Shown one piece after another: positions 1-9,206 of a DNA stretch of 34,733 nt. Source of the stretch: Comamonadaceae bacterium G21597-S1 (GTDB taxonomy: Bacteria > Pseudomonadota > Gammaproteobacteria > Burkholderiales > Burkholderiaceae_C); the NCBI GenBank assembly GCA_027214345.1, contig JAPWHR010000028.1, forward strand, positions 1 to 34,733, written 5' to 3'. Position numbers and translations under genes: made by a program. The stretch's first letter is position 1. Every line of letters starts with the position of its first letter. The notes under the pieces were generated by a model that was not told the DNA's origin, made no database searches, and worked only from the letters and a program-made list of their open reading frames with translations.

Positions 1-550
<550 letters not shown>

Positions 551-563
<13 letters not shown>

Positions 564-594
564 GGGGCGCCACAGCCCCCAGGGACTCAGGTGT
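551..594 (-). terminator. Probable terminator at the end of htpX
   Basis: On the minus strand GGGGC (575-579) pairs with GCCCC (564-568) and is followed by TTTCTC. An outer pairing, ACACC-TGAG at 551-560 with CTCAGGTGT at 586-594, extends it into a longer imperfect hairpin that overlaps the htpX stop codon. The U tract is short, so this is a modest intrinsic-terminator candidate. Confidence 0.4.
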
Positions 595-1465
595 TCGAGG
601 CGTTTTGCAGCGCCGCGATGCGCTCCTCGATCGGCGGGTGGGTCGAGAACAACTTGCCGATGCCGCCGGCGATGCCCATGGCGGCGATGCTCTTGGGCAG
701 TTCGGCCGGTGTCACGCCGCCCAGACGGGCCAGCGCGTTGATCATCGGCTGGCGACGGCCCATCAGCTGGGCAGCGCCCGCGTCGGCGCGGAACTCGCGC
801 TGGCGCGAGAACCAGGCCACGATGATGGCGGCGACGAAGCCGAGCACGATGTCGAGCACGATGGTCGTGACCCAGTAACCAATGCCGGGGCCGGAACTGC
901 GTTCGTTGCCCTTGTTCAGGAAACTGTCGACCATGTAGCCGATGACCCGGCTCAGGAACACGACGAAGGTGTTCATCACGCCCTGGATCAGCGTCATCGT
1001 GACCATGTCGCCGTTGGCGATGTGGGCCACCTCATGGCCGATCACCGCCTCGACCTCCTCGCGCGTCATGCCCTGCAACAGTCCGGTGGACACCGCGACC
1101 AGGGCGTTGTTCTTGAATGCGCCGGTGGCGAAGGCATTGGGGGCACCTTCGAACACACCGACCTCCGGCATGCCGATCTGGGCCTTCTCGGCGAACTTGC
1201 GTACCGTGTCGACGATCCAGGCCTCGTCGGCGTTGCGCGGCTGCTCGATGATCTGCACGCCCGCGCTCCATTTGGCCACGGGCTTGCTGATCAGCAGCGA
1301 GATGAAGGCGCCGCCGAAACCCATGATCAGCGCGAAACCCAGCAAGGCGCCCAGGTCCAGCCCGTTGGCCGTCAGGTAACGGTTGACGCCCAGGATGTTG
1401 GCCACGATGCCCAGCACCACCACGACGGCGAGGTTGGTCATCACAAACAGCAGAACTCTTTTCAT
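587..1465 (-). CDS. htpX: Protease HtpX (membrane zinc metalloprotease, M48B)
   Basis: 292 aa. HtpX is an inner-membrane metalloprotease with its active site facing the cytoplasm. It helps degrade misfolded membrane proteins alongside FtsH and is usually heat- or envelope-stress induced. The zinc motif HEVAH lies at residues 144-148 and the third ligand is probably E224 in SRQREFRAD. Hydrophobic segments are at about 5-27, 38-60, 155-177 and 198-218. Length and N-terminus ([20 protein letters not shown]) match the family. The gene is monocistronic in appearance, with a sigma-32-like promoter about 55-75 bp upstream. Identification is firm; regulation is inferred from the promoter. Confidence 0.97.
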   Translation of the reverse strand: MKRVLLFVMTNLAVVVVLGIVANILGVNRYLTANGLDLGALLGFALIMGFGGAFISLLISKPVAKWSAGVQIIEQPRNADEAWIVDTVRKFAEKAQIGMPEVGVFEGAPNAFATGAFKNNALVAVSTGLLQGMTREEVEAVIGHEVAHIANGDMVTMTLIQGVMNTFVVFLSRVIGYMVDSFLNKGNERSSGPGIGYWVTTIVLDIVLGFVAAIIVAWFSRQREFRADAGAAQLMGRRQPMINALARLGGVTPAELPKSIAAMGIAGGIGKLFSTHPPIEERIAALQNASNT

Positions 1466-1516
1466 GTTGTACGCGATCTCGGTTGAGGTCCTTGGTACGG
1501 ACCGATGGCGAGGATG

Positions 1517-1542
1517 GTAGGGGCAAAGTCGGCCGTTTCAAG
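1517..1542 (-). promoter_or_regulatory. Sigma-32 (heat-shock) promoter candidate for htpX
   Basis: Read on the minus strand, CTTGAAA (1536-1542) is followed after 12 bp by CCCCTAC (1517-1523). The sigma-32 consensus is CTTGAA, 13-17 bp, CCCCAT; measured from CTTGAA the spacing here is 13 bp. The predicted start would leave a leader of about 45 nt before the htpX ATG. The -35 is perfect and the -10 keeps the CCCC core. Confidence 0.6.
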
Positions 1543-1575
1543 GCTTTCGCCGGCGTATGCCCACGTGATTTGCGG

Positions 1576-2382
1576 TTATTGCGACACCGCGGCGGCCGCT
1601 CGCCGCGCCGGTCGGAACACCGAGGTGTCCCGGTAGAAATCCGGCACGTCGTTGGCGGGCCACCAGCCTGGCACCCCCAGCACTGGCAGGTGGGCGAACG
1701 GTTTGGTGGCCAGCAGGTCGGCCTGCAGGTGGCCGGCGACCCAGTCGTCCATCTCCGTCGGTGACGGCGCGGGCAGCGGCACCAGGAAGACATGGGCCGT
1801 GATCGCCTTGCGCGGCATGCACAGCTTTTCCAGCAGGGCGTGGCCGAACAGCACCAGCCGGGCCTGTTGCCACATGGGCCGCAACGGGCCGAACAACTGC
1901 TCCCATCGCTTGTCCCGCAGGGCTTCCCACAGCGGCGCCGGCGCGCTCAGGAAGGCGGCGTTTTCGTCGAGCACCGTCAGTGCATCGCGGACCGGGCCGC
2001 GCACCGGTTGCACGCCGTCGGCGGCGATCTGCGCCGCTTGCAGGCGGTTGAGCCGGCGCTTGGTGGCCGGAAAATGGATCCAGCACAGGCCGTTGAAGAA
2101 ATCGTGCAGGCCCTCGCGGGTCGGGCAAGTGCCGGTGTCGGCGATGAACTGCTCGTAGGCCATGCCCTCGGGCAGGGCCGACTGCGGAACGAATCGCACC
2201 GGCGCCGCAGCCACCTGGTTCAGGGCCTGCCACAGCGGCATGCCGGTGCGCACGGTGCGCATCACGGCCTCGCCGGTACGGCGCATGGGCGCCAGCCAGG
2301 GTGCCTGCCATTGCGGCGCCGGCCAGGGCGGAGGGTTGTCGTGCGGCGGTGCGGGTTGCCTCAGCGGTCCAGCAGCTTCCAC
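1576..2382 (-). CDS. DUF3025 domain-containing protein
   Basis: 268 aa if started at the GTG at 2382; no biochemical function is established for the family. The body ([59 protein letters not shown]) is typical of DUF3025. There is no signal peptide or membrane segment, so it is probably cytoplasmic. Start choice: the first in-frame ATG is at 2286 (236 aa). The preceding residues WQAPWLAP look like the family's usual N-terminus, which favours the upstream GTG, 10-14 nt after a GGGGAA. With that start it overlaps the 3' end of pyrC by 22 bp, suggesting translational coupling. The C-terminal Ala/Arg-rich tail is uninformative. Confidence 0.82.
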   Translation of the reverse strand: MEAAGPLRQPAPPHDNPPPWPAPQWQAPWLAPMRRTGEAVMRTVRTGMPLWQALNQVAAAPVRFVPQSALPEGMAYEQFIADTGTCPTREGLHDFFNGLCWIHFPATKRRLNRLQAAQIAADGVQPVRGPVRDALTVLDENAAFLSAPAPLWEALRDKRWEQLFGPLRPMWQQARLVLFGHALLEKLCMPRKAITAHVFLVPLPAPSPTEMDDWVAGHLQADLLATKPFAHLPVLGVPGWWPANDVPDFYRDTSVFRPARRAAAAVSQ

Positions 2383-3446
2383 GGCAGCAGTTCCCCGCCC
2401 AGCAAGGGCTTGAGCTCGGCATCGCCGAACGGATAGGCCTGGGGCGCCTGCCAGGCGCGGCGCTCGAGCGTGACGCTGCCGCTGTTGCGCGGCAGCCGGT
2501 AGAAGTCCGGCCCGTGGAAACTCGCGAACGCCTCCAGCCGGTCCAGTGCGCCGGCTTCGTCGAAGGCCTGCGCGTACATCTCCAGCGCCGCATGGGCCGT
2601 ATAACAACCGGCGCAGCCGCTGGCGTGTTCCTTCAGGTGGGCCGGGTGTGGCGCGCTGTCGGTGCCCAGGAAGAAATGCGGATCGCCGCTGGTGGCGGCC
2701 GCGACCAGCGCCTGGCGGTGGACCTCGCGCTTGAGCACCGGCAGGCAATAGTAGTGCGGCCGGATGCCGCCGGTGAAGATCGCATTGCGGTTGAACAGCA
2801 GGTGGTGCGCCGTGATGGTTGCCGCGGTATGCGGGCCGGCCTGTGCGACGTATTGGGCGGCCTCCTTTGTCGTGATGTGTTCCATCACGATGCGCAGCTC
2901 CGGGAAGTCGCGACGCAGCGGTATCAGTTGCCGGTCGATGAACACCGCCTCGCGGTCGAACAGGTCGACGTCGGACGAGGTGACCTCGCCATGCACCAGC
3001 AGCAGCAGGCCCTCCTTCTGCATCGCCTCGAGCACCGGGTAGATGAGCCGGATGTCGGTTACGCCGGCGTCGCTGTTGGTGGTGGCGCCGGCCGGATACA
3101 GCTTGGCCGCCACGACCATGTCGCCCAGCCCGGTGCTGCGGGTCGCACTGGCGCGGCGGATCTCCTGCGGCGCGATCCGGTCGGTCAGGTACAGCGTCAT
3201 CAGGGGCGTGAACGGATTGCCGGTCGGCACCGCGGCGCGGATGCGCGCGGCATATTCCAACGCCTGCTCCACCGTCGTGACCGGCGGCTTGAGGTTGGGC
3301 ATGATGATGGCGCGGGCGAACTGTGCCGCCGTGTGCGGCACGACGGTGTCCAGTGCCTGTCCGTCGCGCACATGCAGGTGCCAGTCGTCGGGGCGGGTGA
3401 TGTGGATGCGGTCGGAGGCTGTCGGTTGGGATTGGCTTGCGGGCAT
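2361..3446 (-). CDS. pyrC: Dihydroorotase, class II (catalytic)
   Basis: 361 aa. Dihydroorotase catalyses the reversible cyclisation of N-carbamoyl-L-aspartate to dihydroorotate, the third step of UMP synthesis. All expected metal-site residues are visible: H23 and H25 in [10 protein letters not shown]115 (the lysine carbamylated in the family) in [11 protein letters not shown]152, H190 and D263 in FLGTDSAPH. Length matches the E. coli-type enzyme of about 348 aa. It is upstream of and overlaps the DUF3025 gene. A second dihydroorotase-like gene at 24899 lacks these ligands, so this copy is expected to supply the activity. The first dozen residues are variable; the ATG at 3446 is the only good start. 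Confidence 0.96.
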   Translation of the reverse strand: MPASQSQPTASDRIHITRPDDWHLHVRDGQALDTVVPHTAAQFARAIIMPNLKPPVTTVEQALEYAARIRAAVPTGNPFTPLMTLYLTDRIAPQEIRRASATRSTGLGDMVVAAKLYPAGATTNSDAGVTDIRLIYPVLEAMQKEGLLLLVHGEVTSSDVDLFDREAVFIDRQLIPLRRDFPELRIVMEHITTKEAAQYVAQAGPHTAATITAHHLLFNRNAIFTGGIRPHYYCLPVLKREVHRQALVAAATSGDPHFFLGTDSAPHPAHLKEHASGCAGCYTAHAALEMYAQAFDEAGALDRLEAFASFHGPDFYRLPRNSGSVTLERRAWQAPQAYPFGDAELKPLLGGELLPWKLLDR

Positions 3447-3449
3447 GCG

Positions 3450-4463
3450 TCAGGTCGTCTGGGTTCGAGGGGGGCGGGACAGGTTTTCGAGGTAGTCCCA
3501 CAATGCGGCGGCCGTGCCCTTGGTGCCACTGCCACGCGCCTTGCCGTTGGTGGCGACCACGGGCTTGGCGCCGCCATGGGTCGGTCGGCCATTGTCGGGG
3601 CTGGCAGGGCGTTCGCGATAGGCGCGCACGTCCATCGTGATCTTCAGCGCGCTCATCTCGGCAGGCAGGGCGCTGACCAGGCGGCGCGAGCGCAGCTCCT
3701 TCTTCACCGCGCTGTAGGGCAGGAAAGCGACGCCGTGGCCTTCCAGCGCCATGGCCTTGAGCCCTTCGGCCATGTCGGTCTCGTAGACCCGGTCGAAGTG
3801 CACCGGAATCGTCGACTGTTTCAGGATGAGGTCGACCATCTGGCCCAGGTAGGCGCCGGGTGCATAACCGAGATAAGGCAGGGGCTGGCCGGCCCGGCCG
3901 GGCAATGTGAACAGCGGCTCGCCGTCGGCATCGGGCTTGCTGTACGGCGCGATGATCTCCTCGCCCAGGCTGGCCATCGCATAACGCTGCGGATCGAGCT
4001 GGAACGGATGCGAACTGTGGTGATAGGCGATCAGCACGTCGCAGCTGCCTTCGACCAGGCGCAGCACCGCATCGTGCACGTTGAGCGCGATCAGGCGGCT
4101 CTTGACCGGGCCGAACTTCTCGCGCAGGTCCGACACCCAGGCCGGGAAGAAGGTGAACGCCAGCGTATGGGGCACCGCGAATTCGACCACGTCATGGGCG
4201 CTCGAGCGATGGCTGCGCAACATGGCGCGCGTGCTCTGCAACGCCTGCAGGATCTCCAGCGACTGGTCGTACAGCGTCTCGCCGGCCGGCGTCAGCCGGG
4301 TCGGGTAGGAGCTGCGATCGACGAGGTCGCTGCCGGCCCAGGCTTCGAGCGACTGGATACGGCGCGAGAACGCGGGCTGGGTCACATGCCGCAGCTGCGC
4401 CGATCGGCTGAAACTGCGGGTTTCGGCCAGGCTGACAAAATCCTCGAGCCATTTGGTTTCCAT
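3450..4463 (-). CDS. LysR-family regulator, HypT/YjiE-like
   Basis: 337 aa from the ATG at 4463. A LysR N-terminal winged helix-turn-helix (about 1-60, FSRSAQLRHVTQPAFSRRIQSLE) is followed by a substrate-binding-like effector domain. The opening METKWLEDF and ..TQPAFSRRI resemble E. coli HypT (YjiE), a hypochlorite-responsive regulator whose N-terminus includes ETKWLYDF. The ligand is otherwise unknown, so a role in oxidant response is inference. An upstream ATG at 4496 would add 11 residues; 4463 was chosen because the conserved block starts there. Odd: a Gly/Ser/Thr/Asn-rich insert at about 287-318 separates the last effector-domain strand from a terminal helix (AALWDYLENL). It ends 3 bp upstream of the pyrC start, so the two may be cotranscribed. 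Confidence 0.85.
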   Translation of the reverse strand: METKWLEDFVSLAETRSFSRSAQLRHVTQPAFSRRIQSLEAWAGSDLVDRSSYPTRLTPAGETLYDQSLEILQALQSTRAMLRSHRSSAHDVVEFAVPHTLAFTFFPAWVSDLREKFGPVKSRLIALNVHDAVLRLVEGSCDVLIAYHHSSHPFQLDPQRYAMASLGEEIIAPYSKPDADGEPLFTLPGRAGQPLPYLGYAPGAYLGQMVDLILKQSTIPVHFDRVYETDMAEGLKAMALEGHGVAFLPYSAVKKELRSRRLVSALPAEMSALKITMDVRAYRERPASPDNGRPTHGGAKPVVATNGKARGSGTKGTAAALWDYLENLSRPPRTQTT

Positions 4464-4521
4464 GCCCGGATTATGCGTTCGCGCCCGGGTGCCCATGCAT
4501 TTCCTGCATGGTGTTGCCGGA

Positions 4522-5001
4522 TCAGTGCATGCTGCCGGGGAAGAACCACAACAACGCGGCCGTCATCGTGGCGTAACGCAGGAACTTGCCGATCGCCATG
4601 TACAGCAGGCAGCTCCAGAACGGCATGCGCAACCAGCCGGCGACGGCGCACAGCGGATCGCCCACGACCGGCAGCCAGGACAACAGGCAGGCCTTGGGGC
4701 CGAGCCGCTCGAGCCAGCGCAGTGCCCGCACGTGGGAGCTCGAATGCCGCACCTTGTCCACCAGCTGGTGGGTGCCCAGCCCCATGGCCCAGGTCACGGC
4801 GCCGCCGAGCGTGTTGCCGGCCGTCGCCACCAGCACCGCGGGCCAGAACAGACCGGGATTGATCTTGACCAGCCCGAACACCGCGGGCTCCGAGCCCATC
4901 GGCAACAACGTGGCCGACACGAAGGAGACCACGAAGACCGTGCTCAGGCCGTATTGCGGCAGCGCCAGCAACGTGATCAGGTGGTCAATCCAGGGGTGCA
5001 T
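4522..5001 (-). CDS. YqaA-family (DedA-like) inner membrane protein
   Basis: 159 aa from the ATG at 5001, with four or five hydrophobic segments. The SATLLPMGSE motif (29-38), the GNTLGG motif (62-67) and LLSWLPVVGDPLCAVAGWLR (106-125) match the YqaA/SNARE-associated (DedA-like) family. DedA-type proteins are implicated in lipid flipping and membrane homeostasis, but the role of the YqaA branch is not settled. An in-frame ATG at 5031 (169 aa) is possible; its added residues MGRLPILGPP look non-conserved. It ends 58 bp before the LysR start, same strand. Confidence 0.85.
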   Translation of the reverse strand: MHPWIDHLITLLALPQYGLSTVFVVSFVSATLLPMGSEPAVFGLVKINPGLFWPAVLVATAGNTLGGAVTWAMGLGTHQLVDKVRHSSSHVRALRWLERLGPKACLLSWLPVVGDPLCAVAGWLRMPFWSCLLYMAIGKFLRYATMTAALLWFFPGSMH

Positions 5002-5052
5002 CGGTGGCCCGAGTATAGGGAGCCGGCCCATGCCCCGCGGCGGCGGCGGCCC

Positions 5053-5086
5053 GATTTCAATTGCTGAAAATTTGGGCAGTTAGAAT
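5053..5086 (+). promoter_or_regulatory. dusB-fis promoter region with possible Fis site
   Basis: TAGAAT (5081-5086) is a good -10 about 70 bp before dusB. Possible -35 elements are TTGCTG (5061-5066, 14-bp spacing) or TTCAAT (5056-5061, 19-bp spacing); neither is ideal. Bases 5063-5077 (GCTGAAAATTTGGGC) fit the degenerate 15-bp Fis core G-N2-Y-R-N-W3-N-Y-R-N2-C except at the first Y. TTTCA (5055-5059) and TGAAA (5065-5069) also form a short dyad. Autoregulation by Fis is known in enteric bacteria; here it is inferred. Confidence 0.4.
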
Positions 5087-5155
5087 CGGTGCGCGCGTCT
5101 GCGCCAACCCCCCCTCGTCTGTTCCAGAATATCTGTCCTGCTGTTGCCCGAGTCC

Positions 5156-6205
5156 ATGCAGATCGGTCCCTACGTCCTTGCCAATACGCTCATGGTGGCC
5201 CCCATGGCGGGCGTGACCGATCGTCCGTTTCGCCAGCTCTGCCGGCGCCTGGGCGCCGGCCATGCGGTCAGCGAGATGGTGACGTCCCGCCCCGACCTGT
5301 TCCGCTCGCTCAAGACCGCGCGACGCGCCAACCACGAAGGCGAACCGGGCCCGATCGCAGTGCAGATCGCCGGCACCGATGCGCAGATGATGGCCGATGC
5401 AGCCGCCTACAACGTCGACCGCGGGGCCCAGATCATCGATATCAACATGGGTTGCCCGGCCAAGAAGGTCTGCAACAAGTGGGCGGGATCGGCCCTGATG
5501 CAGGACGAGGCGCTGGCCCTGTCCATCGTCGAGGCCGTGGTGGCGGTCTGCGCGCCACGCGGCGTGCCGGTCACGCTGAAGATGCGCACCGGCTGGTGCC
5601 AGGCGCATCGCAACGCGGTGCGCATCGCGCGCGACGCCGAAGGGGCCGGCGTGCAGATGCTGGCCATCCATGGCCGTACCCGCGAGCAGGGTTACAAGGG
5701 CGCGGCCGAATACGACACCGTCACCGCGGTCAAGGCCGCCGTGCGGATTCCGGTCGTGGCCAACGGCGACATCACGACCCCGCAGCAGGCACGTGCCGTG
5801 TTGCACGCCACCGGTGCCGACGCCGTGATGATCGGGCGCGCGGCCCAGGGCCGGCCATGGATCTTCCGCGAGATCGCGCATTTCCTGGAAACCGGCGAAC
5901 TGCTGGCCCCGCCGCTGGTGGCCGAGGTGCGCCGGCTGCTGCTCGAGCATCTGCTGGACCACTATGCCTTGTACGGCGAGCACGTCGGCGTGCTGAGTGC
6001 GCGCAAGCACATCGGCTGGTACGTGCGCCAGCTGCCCGGCGGCGAACCGTTCCGCGACGCGATGAACCGATTGACGGACACCGAGTCGCAGCTGGCCGCG
6101 GTGGCGGCCTATTTCGACAACCTGGGGGCAACCATGGACCGGTTGCCGCAGATCGCGCCCGACACCGGTGACGCGGCAATGATGTCATCCGTGGAGACAG
6201 CCTGA
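5156..6205 (+). CDS. dusB: tRNA-dihydrouridine synthase B
   Basis: 349 aa. DusB is an FMN-dependent, NADPH-using enzyme that reduces uridine to dihydrouridine in the D-loop of tRNAs. The N-terminal TIM barrel shows [12 protein letters not shown], the catalytic cysteine C100 in [39 protein letters not shown] and [12 protein letters not shown]. The C-terminal helical tRNA-binding part follows. The ATG at 5156 is preferred, since it begins [19 protein letters not shown] and puts the catalytic Cys at 100 as in E. coli; a TTG at 5144 is in frame. The stop overlaps the fis ATG, the dusB-fis pairing known widely in proteobacteria. Confidence 0.96.
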   Translation: MQIGPYVLANTLMVAPMAGVTDRPFRQLCRRLGAGHAVSEMVTSRPDLFRSLKTARRANHEGEPGPIAVQIAGTDAQMMADAAAYNVDRGAQIIDINMGCPAKKVCNKWAGSALMQDEALALSIVEAVVAVCAPRGVPVTLKMRTGWCQAHRNAVRIARDAEGAGVQMLAIHGRTREQGYKGAAEYDTVTAVKAAVRIPVVANGDITTPQQARAVLHATGADAVMIGRAAQGRPWIFREIAHFLETGELLAPPLVAEVRRLLLEHLLDHYALYGEHVGVLSARKHIGWYVRQLPGGEPFRDAMNRLTDTESQLAAVAAYFDNLGATMDRLPQIAPDTGDAAMMSSVETA

Positions 6206-6441
6206 TGAGCAAGAAACACATCGAGGAATGCGTGCGCGCCAGCCTGGAGGGTTATTTCCGGGATCTGCGCGGAACCGAGCCCGATGGCATGTACGACATG
6301 ATGGTGCGGGTGGTCGAGAAGCCACTGCTCGAGGTCGTCATGCAACATGCGGACCACAACCAGTCGCGCGCCGCACAGTGGCTGGGCCTGAACCGCAACA
6401 CGCTGCGCAAGAAGCTGATCGAGCACAAGCTGCTCGGTTGA
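6205..6441 (+). CDS. fis: DNA-binding protein Fis
   Basis: 78 aa. Fis is a small dimeric nucleoid protein that bends DNA and modulates rRNA, recombination and growth-phase genes. The C-terminal helix-turn-helix is clear ([25 protein letters not shown], about 51-76). The N-terminus is shorter than the 98-aa enteric protein, as usual in betaproteobacteria. The ATG overlaps the dusB stop (TGATGA), indicating coupled translation. The purH start is 41 bp further on. Confidence 0.96.
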   Translation: MSKKHIEECVRASLEGYFRDLRGTEPDGMYDMMVRVVEKPLLEVVMQHADHNQSRAAQWLGLNRNTLRKKLIEHKLLG

Positions 6442-6482
6442 ACGGCATCCCGCCGACCCCCAACCCGATTGAAAGACCGATT

Positions 6483-8057
6483 GTGACCAAGGCCCTGATT
6501 TCCGTATCGGACAAGTCCGGCATTGTTGAATTCGCCACCGCGCTGCAGGCGCTGGGCGTGGAATTGGTGTCCACCGGCGGCACCGCGACCCTGCTCGCCT
6601 CCAGTGGCCTGGCGGTGCAGGAGGTGGCCGAGCTCACCGGTTTCCCCGAGATGCTCGACGGACGGGTCAAGACTTTGCACCCGATGGTGCACGGTGGCCT
6701 GCTGGCGCGGCGCGACGTGCCAGCCCACATGGAGTCGCTCAGTGCCTACGGCATCGGCACCATCGACATCCTGGTCGTCAACCTGTATCCGTTCGAGGCC
6801 ACCGTGGCCAAGCCGGGCTGCACGCTGGAGGACGCGATCGAGAACATCGACATCGGCGGCCCGGCCATGGTGCGCAGCGCGGCCAAGAACTGGAAGGATG
6901 TCGCGGTGCTGACCGACGCGGCGCAATATGCGGGCGTGCTGGACGAGTTGCGCGCGCACGGCGCGGTGTCCGAGAAGACCCGGTTCGCGTTGTCGGTGGC
7001 CGCGTTCAACCGCATCAGCCAGTACGACGGCGCGATCAGCGACTATCTCTCGCGCATCCAGAGCGACGGCAGCCATGCCGTGTTCCCGGGGCAGACCAAC
7101 GGTCGTTTCGTCAAGCTGCAGGACCTGCGGTATGGCGAGAACCCGCACCAGCAGGCCGCGTATTACCGCGACCTGTATCCGGCGCCGGGGTCGCTGGCCA
7201 GTGCCGAGCAGTTGCAGGGCAAGGAGCTGAGCTACAACAACATCGCCGACGCCGACGCGGCCTGGGAGTGTGTCAAGAGCTTCACCGACAACGCCTGCGT
7301 CATCGTCAAGCATGCCAACCCCTGCGGCGTCGCGGTCGGCGACAGTGCATTGCGGGCCTATTCCAAGGCCTTCCAGACCGACCCGACCTCGGCCTTCGGC
7401 GGCATCATCGCATTCAACAGCCGCGTGGACGGCGCGACGGCCGAGGCCGTGGCCAAGCAGTTCGTCGAGGTCCTGATCGCGCCGGAGTTCTCCGACGACG
7501 CGATGGCCATCCTCAAGGCCAAGCCCAATGTGCGCGTGCTGCGCATTTCCCTGCCCCCGGGCGGAGCCAGCGCCTGGGATCGCGGCCAGAACGCGGTCGA
7601 CATGAAACGGGTCGGCTCGGGCATCCTGCTGCAGACGGCGGACAACCACGAGTTGGCGCTGGCCGACCTGAAGCTCGTGTCCAAGCGTCAGCCGACACCG
7701 GAGCAGTTGCAGGATCTGCTGTTTGCATGGAAGGTCGCCAAGTTCGTGAAGTCCAACGCCATCGTCTTCTGTGCCGGTGGCATGACCATGGGTGTCGGCG
7801 CCGGGCAGATGAGCCGGCTGGATTCGGCACGCATCGCCAGTATCAAGGCGCAACATGCGGGCCTGAGCCTGAAGGGCACTGTCGTGGCCAGCGATGCGTT
7901 TTTCCCGTTCCGCGACGGCCTGGACGTGGTCGTCGATGCCGGCGCCAGCTGCGTGATCCAGCCCGGCGGCAGCATGCGCGACGACGAGGTGATTGCCGCT
8001 GCGAACGAACGCGACGTGGCCATGGTGTTTTCGGGCGTGCGCCACTTCCGGCATTGA
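6483..8057 (+). CDS. purH: Bifunctional AICAR transformylase/IMP cyclohydrolase
   Basis: 524 aa from a GTG at 6483. PurH carries out the last two steps of purine synthesis: formylation of AICAR with 10-formyl-THF, then ring closure to IMP. The N-terminal MGS-like cyclohydrolase domain (about 1-195) begins [12 protein letters not shown] and contains [10 protein letters not shown] and DGRVKTLHP. The transformylase domain contains RYGENPHQ, the catalytic pair K276-H277 in [19 protein letters not shown], and the C-terminal [13 protein letters not shown]. Length is normal. No ATG fits; the GTG has GAAAGA 8-13 bases upstream. It is the third gene of dusB-fis-purH and is followed by strong hairpins. 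Confidence 0.97.
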   Translation: MTKALISVSDKSGIVEFATALQALGVELVSTGGTATLLASSGLAVQEVAELTGFPEMLDGRVKTLHPMVHGGLLARRDVPAHMESLSAYGIGTIDILVVNLYPFEATVAKPGCTLEDAIENIDIGGPAMVRSAAKNWKDVAVLTDAAQYAGVLDELRAHGAVSEKTRFALSVAAFNRISQYDGAISDYLSRIQSDGSHAVFPGQTNGRFVKLQDLRYGENPHQQAAYYRDLYPAPGSLASAEQLQGKELSYNNIADADAAWECVKSFTDNACVIVKHANPCGVAVGDSALRAYSKAFQTDPTSAFGGIIAFNSRVDGATAEAVAKQFVEVLIAPEFSDDAMAILKAKPNVRVLRISLPPGGASAWDRGQNAVDMKRVGSGILLQTADNHELALADLKLVSKRQPTPEQLQDLLFAWKVAKFVKSNAIVFCAGGMTMGVGAGQMSRLDSARIASIKAQHAGLSLKGTVVASDAFFPFRDGLDVVVDAGASCVIQPGGSMRDDEVIAAANERDVAMVFSGVRHFRH

Positions 8058-8063
8058 AATGAA

Positions 8064-8164
8064 ACGCCCCCCGTCTGTCCGGTTTCACTGCGTGTAAACC
8101 GGCCGACCCCCCCACTGGGGGGCAGGCCGGCCGCTTCGGAGCGGCCGTGCGCGCCGGCCCCTGG
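8064..8164. repeat. 101-bp direct repeat, copy 1 (three hairpins)
   Basis: The unit contains three successive hairpins: CCGGTTT (8079-8085) with AAACCGG (8096-8102); a C run (8107-8113) with a G run (8117-8122); and CGGCCGCT (8128-8135) with AGCGGCCG (8140-8147) around TCGG. It lies 7 bp after the purH stop. It may end transcription from both convergent genes, although no T tract follows. Confidence 0.85.
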
Positions 8165-8171
8165 TGGAAGG

Positions 8172-8272
8172 ACGCCCCCCGTCTGTCCGGTTTCACTGCG
8201 TGTAAACCGGCCGACCCCCCCACTGGGGGGCGGGCCGGCCGCTTCGGAGCGGCCGTGCGCGCCGGCCCCTGG
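8172..8272. repeat. 101-bp direct repeat, copy 2
   Basis: This copy equals 8064-8164 shifted by 108 bases, with one visible difference (A at 8124, G at 8232). Seven bases separate the copies. The near identity suggests recent duplication, or copying from a repeat family in this genome. The remaining bases, 8273-8312, before the converging gene contain nothing else recognisable. Confidence 0.85.
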
Positions 8273-8312
8273 ACCTTGCATGCTCTGCGGGTGGCGGGCT
8301 GCGCCGCGGGGC

Positions 8313-9044
8313 TCAGTCGTGGCCGCGCCGATTCTGGCCGGATGGTCGATGCCGCGGTCCGGGCCAGCCGTCGTGGTACGGATGCAGCCGCTGCTGCGGC
8401 GCATGGCGCCAGCCCGGCACCGGCAAGCCGATCACGATGGGACCCAGGTACACGGACGCCGCATGGGGATGGACATATGGCACGTATTCGGTCGCCGTAT
8501 GGATGCGGGTCATTGTCGCGACGCCCTGCATCGGCGCCATGGTTGCCATCGGTGGTGGCGCCAGCGGCGGCGGCGTGACGCCCACCGGCGTGACCTGCAC
8601 CTGCACCATCGGGCCCGGATCGTTCGGCATCCGCGCCGTGTAGCGTTGGCCGGCATATTCGTACACCACGTCGTAGTGCAGCACCCGGTTCTCGAACGTG
8701 GTGTGGGTGGTGCACTGGCGCACCTGCTCAAGGTGGTCCGCGTCCCGTCCCGCCAACTGCTCGCCGATGAGGGCGCCGCCGACCATGCCGATCACGCTGC
8801 CCACCACGCGGCCGTTGCCCTGTCCGACCGTACTGCCGATGACGGCACCGGTCACGGCGCCGAGGGCCGCGACTGCGCCGGTGCGCTGGCCGGGCACGAC
8901 GACGGTGGTGTCGTGGCAAACCTGCTGCGGCAGCGCGACCTGTCCGATTACCGGCGTGCTCGACAGGACGCGGCCGAACTCCTGCGCGCCGGCCGCGGTG
9001 GCAACGGACAGGGCGGCGACAGACAGGAGGACGATGGATTTCAT
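8313..9044 (-). CDS. Exported glycine-zipper 2TM-domain protein
   Basis: 243 aa. A Sec signal peptide (about 1-20, MKSIVLLSVAALSVATAAGA) with probable cleavage before QEF; there is no lipobox cysteine. Residues 56-98 form a glycine-zipper pair (GAVAALGAVTGAVIGSTVG and VVGSVIGMVGGALIGEQLAG), as in the Rickettsia 17-kDa antigen/SlyB-like families, which sit in or at the outer membrane. Cysteines at about 43 and 111 could form a disulfide. The C-terminal half is Pro/His/Met-rich and low-complexity. Its role is not known in detail; an envelope structural or stress role is inferred. Stands alone, convergent with purH. Confidence 0.85.
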   Translation of the reverse strand: MKSIVLLSVAALSVATAAGAQEFGRVLSSTPVIGQVALPQQVCHDTTVVVPGQRTGAVAALGAVTGAVIGSTVGQGNGRVVGSVIGMVGGALIGEQLAGRDADHLEQVRQCTTHTTFENRVLHYDVVYEYAGQRYTARMPNDPGPMVQVQVTPVGVTPPPLAPPPMATMAPMQGVATMTRIHTATEYVPYVHPHAASVYLGPIVIGLPVPGWRHAPQQRLHPYHDGWPGPRHRPSGQNRRGHD

Positions 9045-9206
9045 GTCGGGCTCCGATGGCAGGATGCCCGGGACATGCTACGCCAGAGCGCGCGAAAGCG
9101 GAACCGGGTCGGGCAAGGCAAAGGTAACAAGGCCACGTGCCGTGCAGCGGCGTCGTCGTGTCCGCGCGAGCGGGCGCTGTCTCTGCGCGGGTGCCGTTGC
9201 CGGTCT

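Noticed and set aside
2301-4862. 853-codon plus-strand open frame over pyrC and the LysR gene
   Set aside because: It runs antisense to two well-supported genes, and its translation has no family features.
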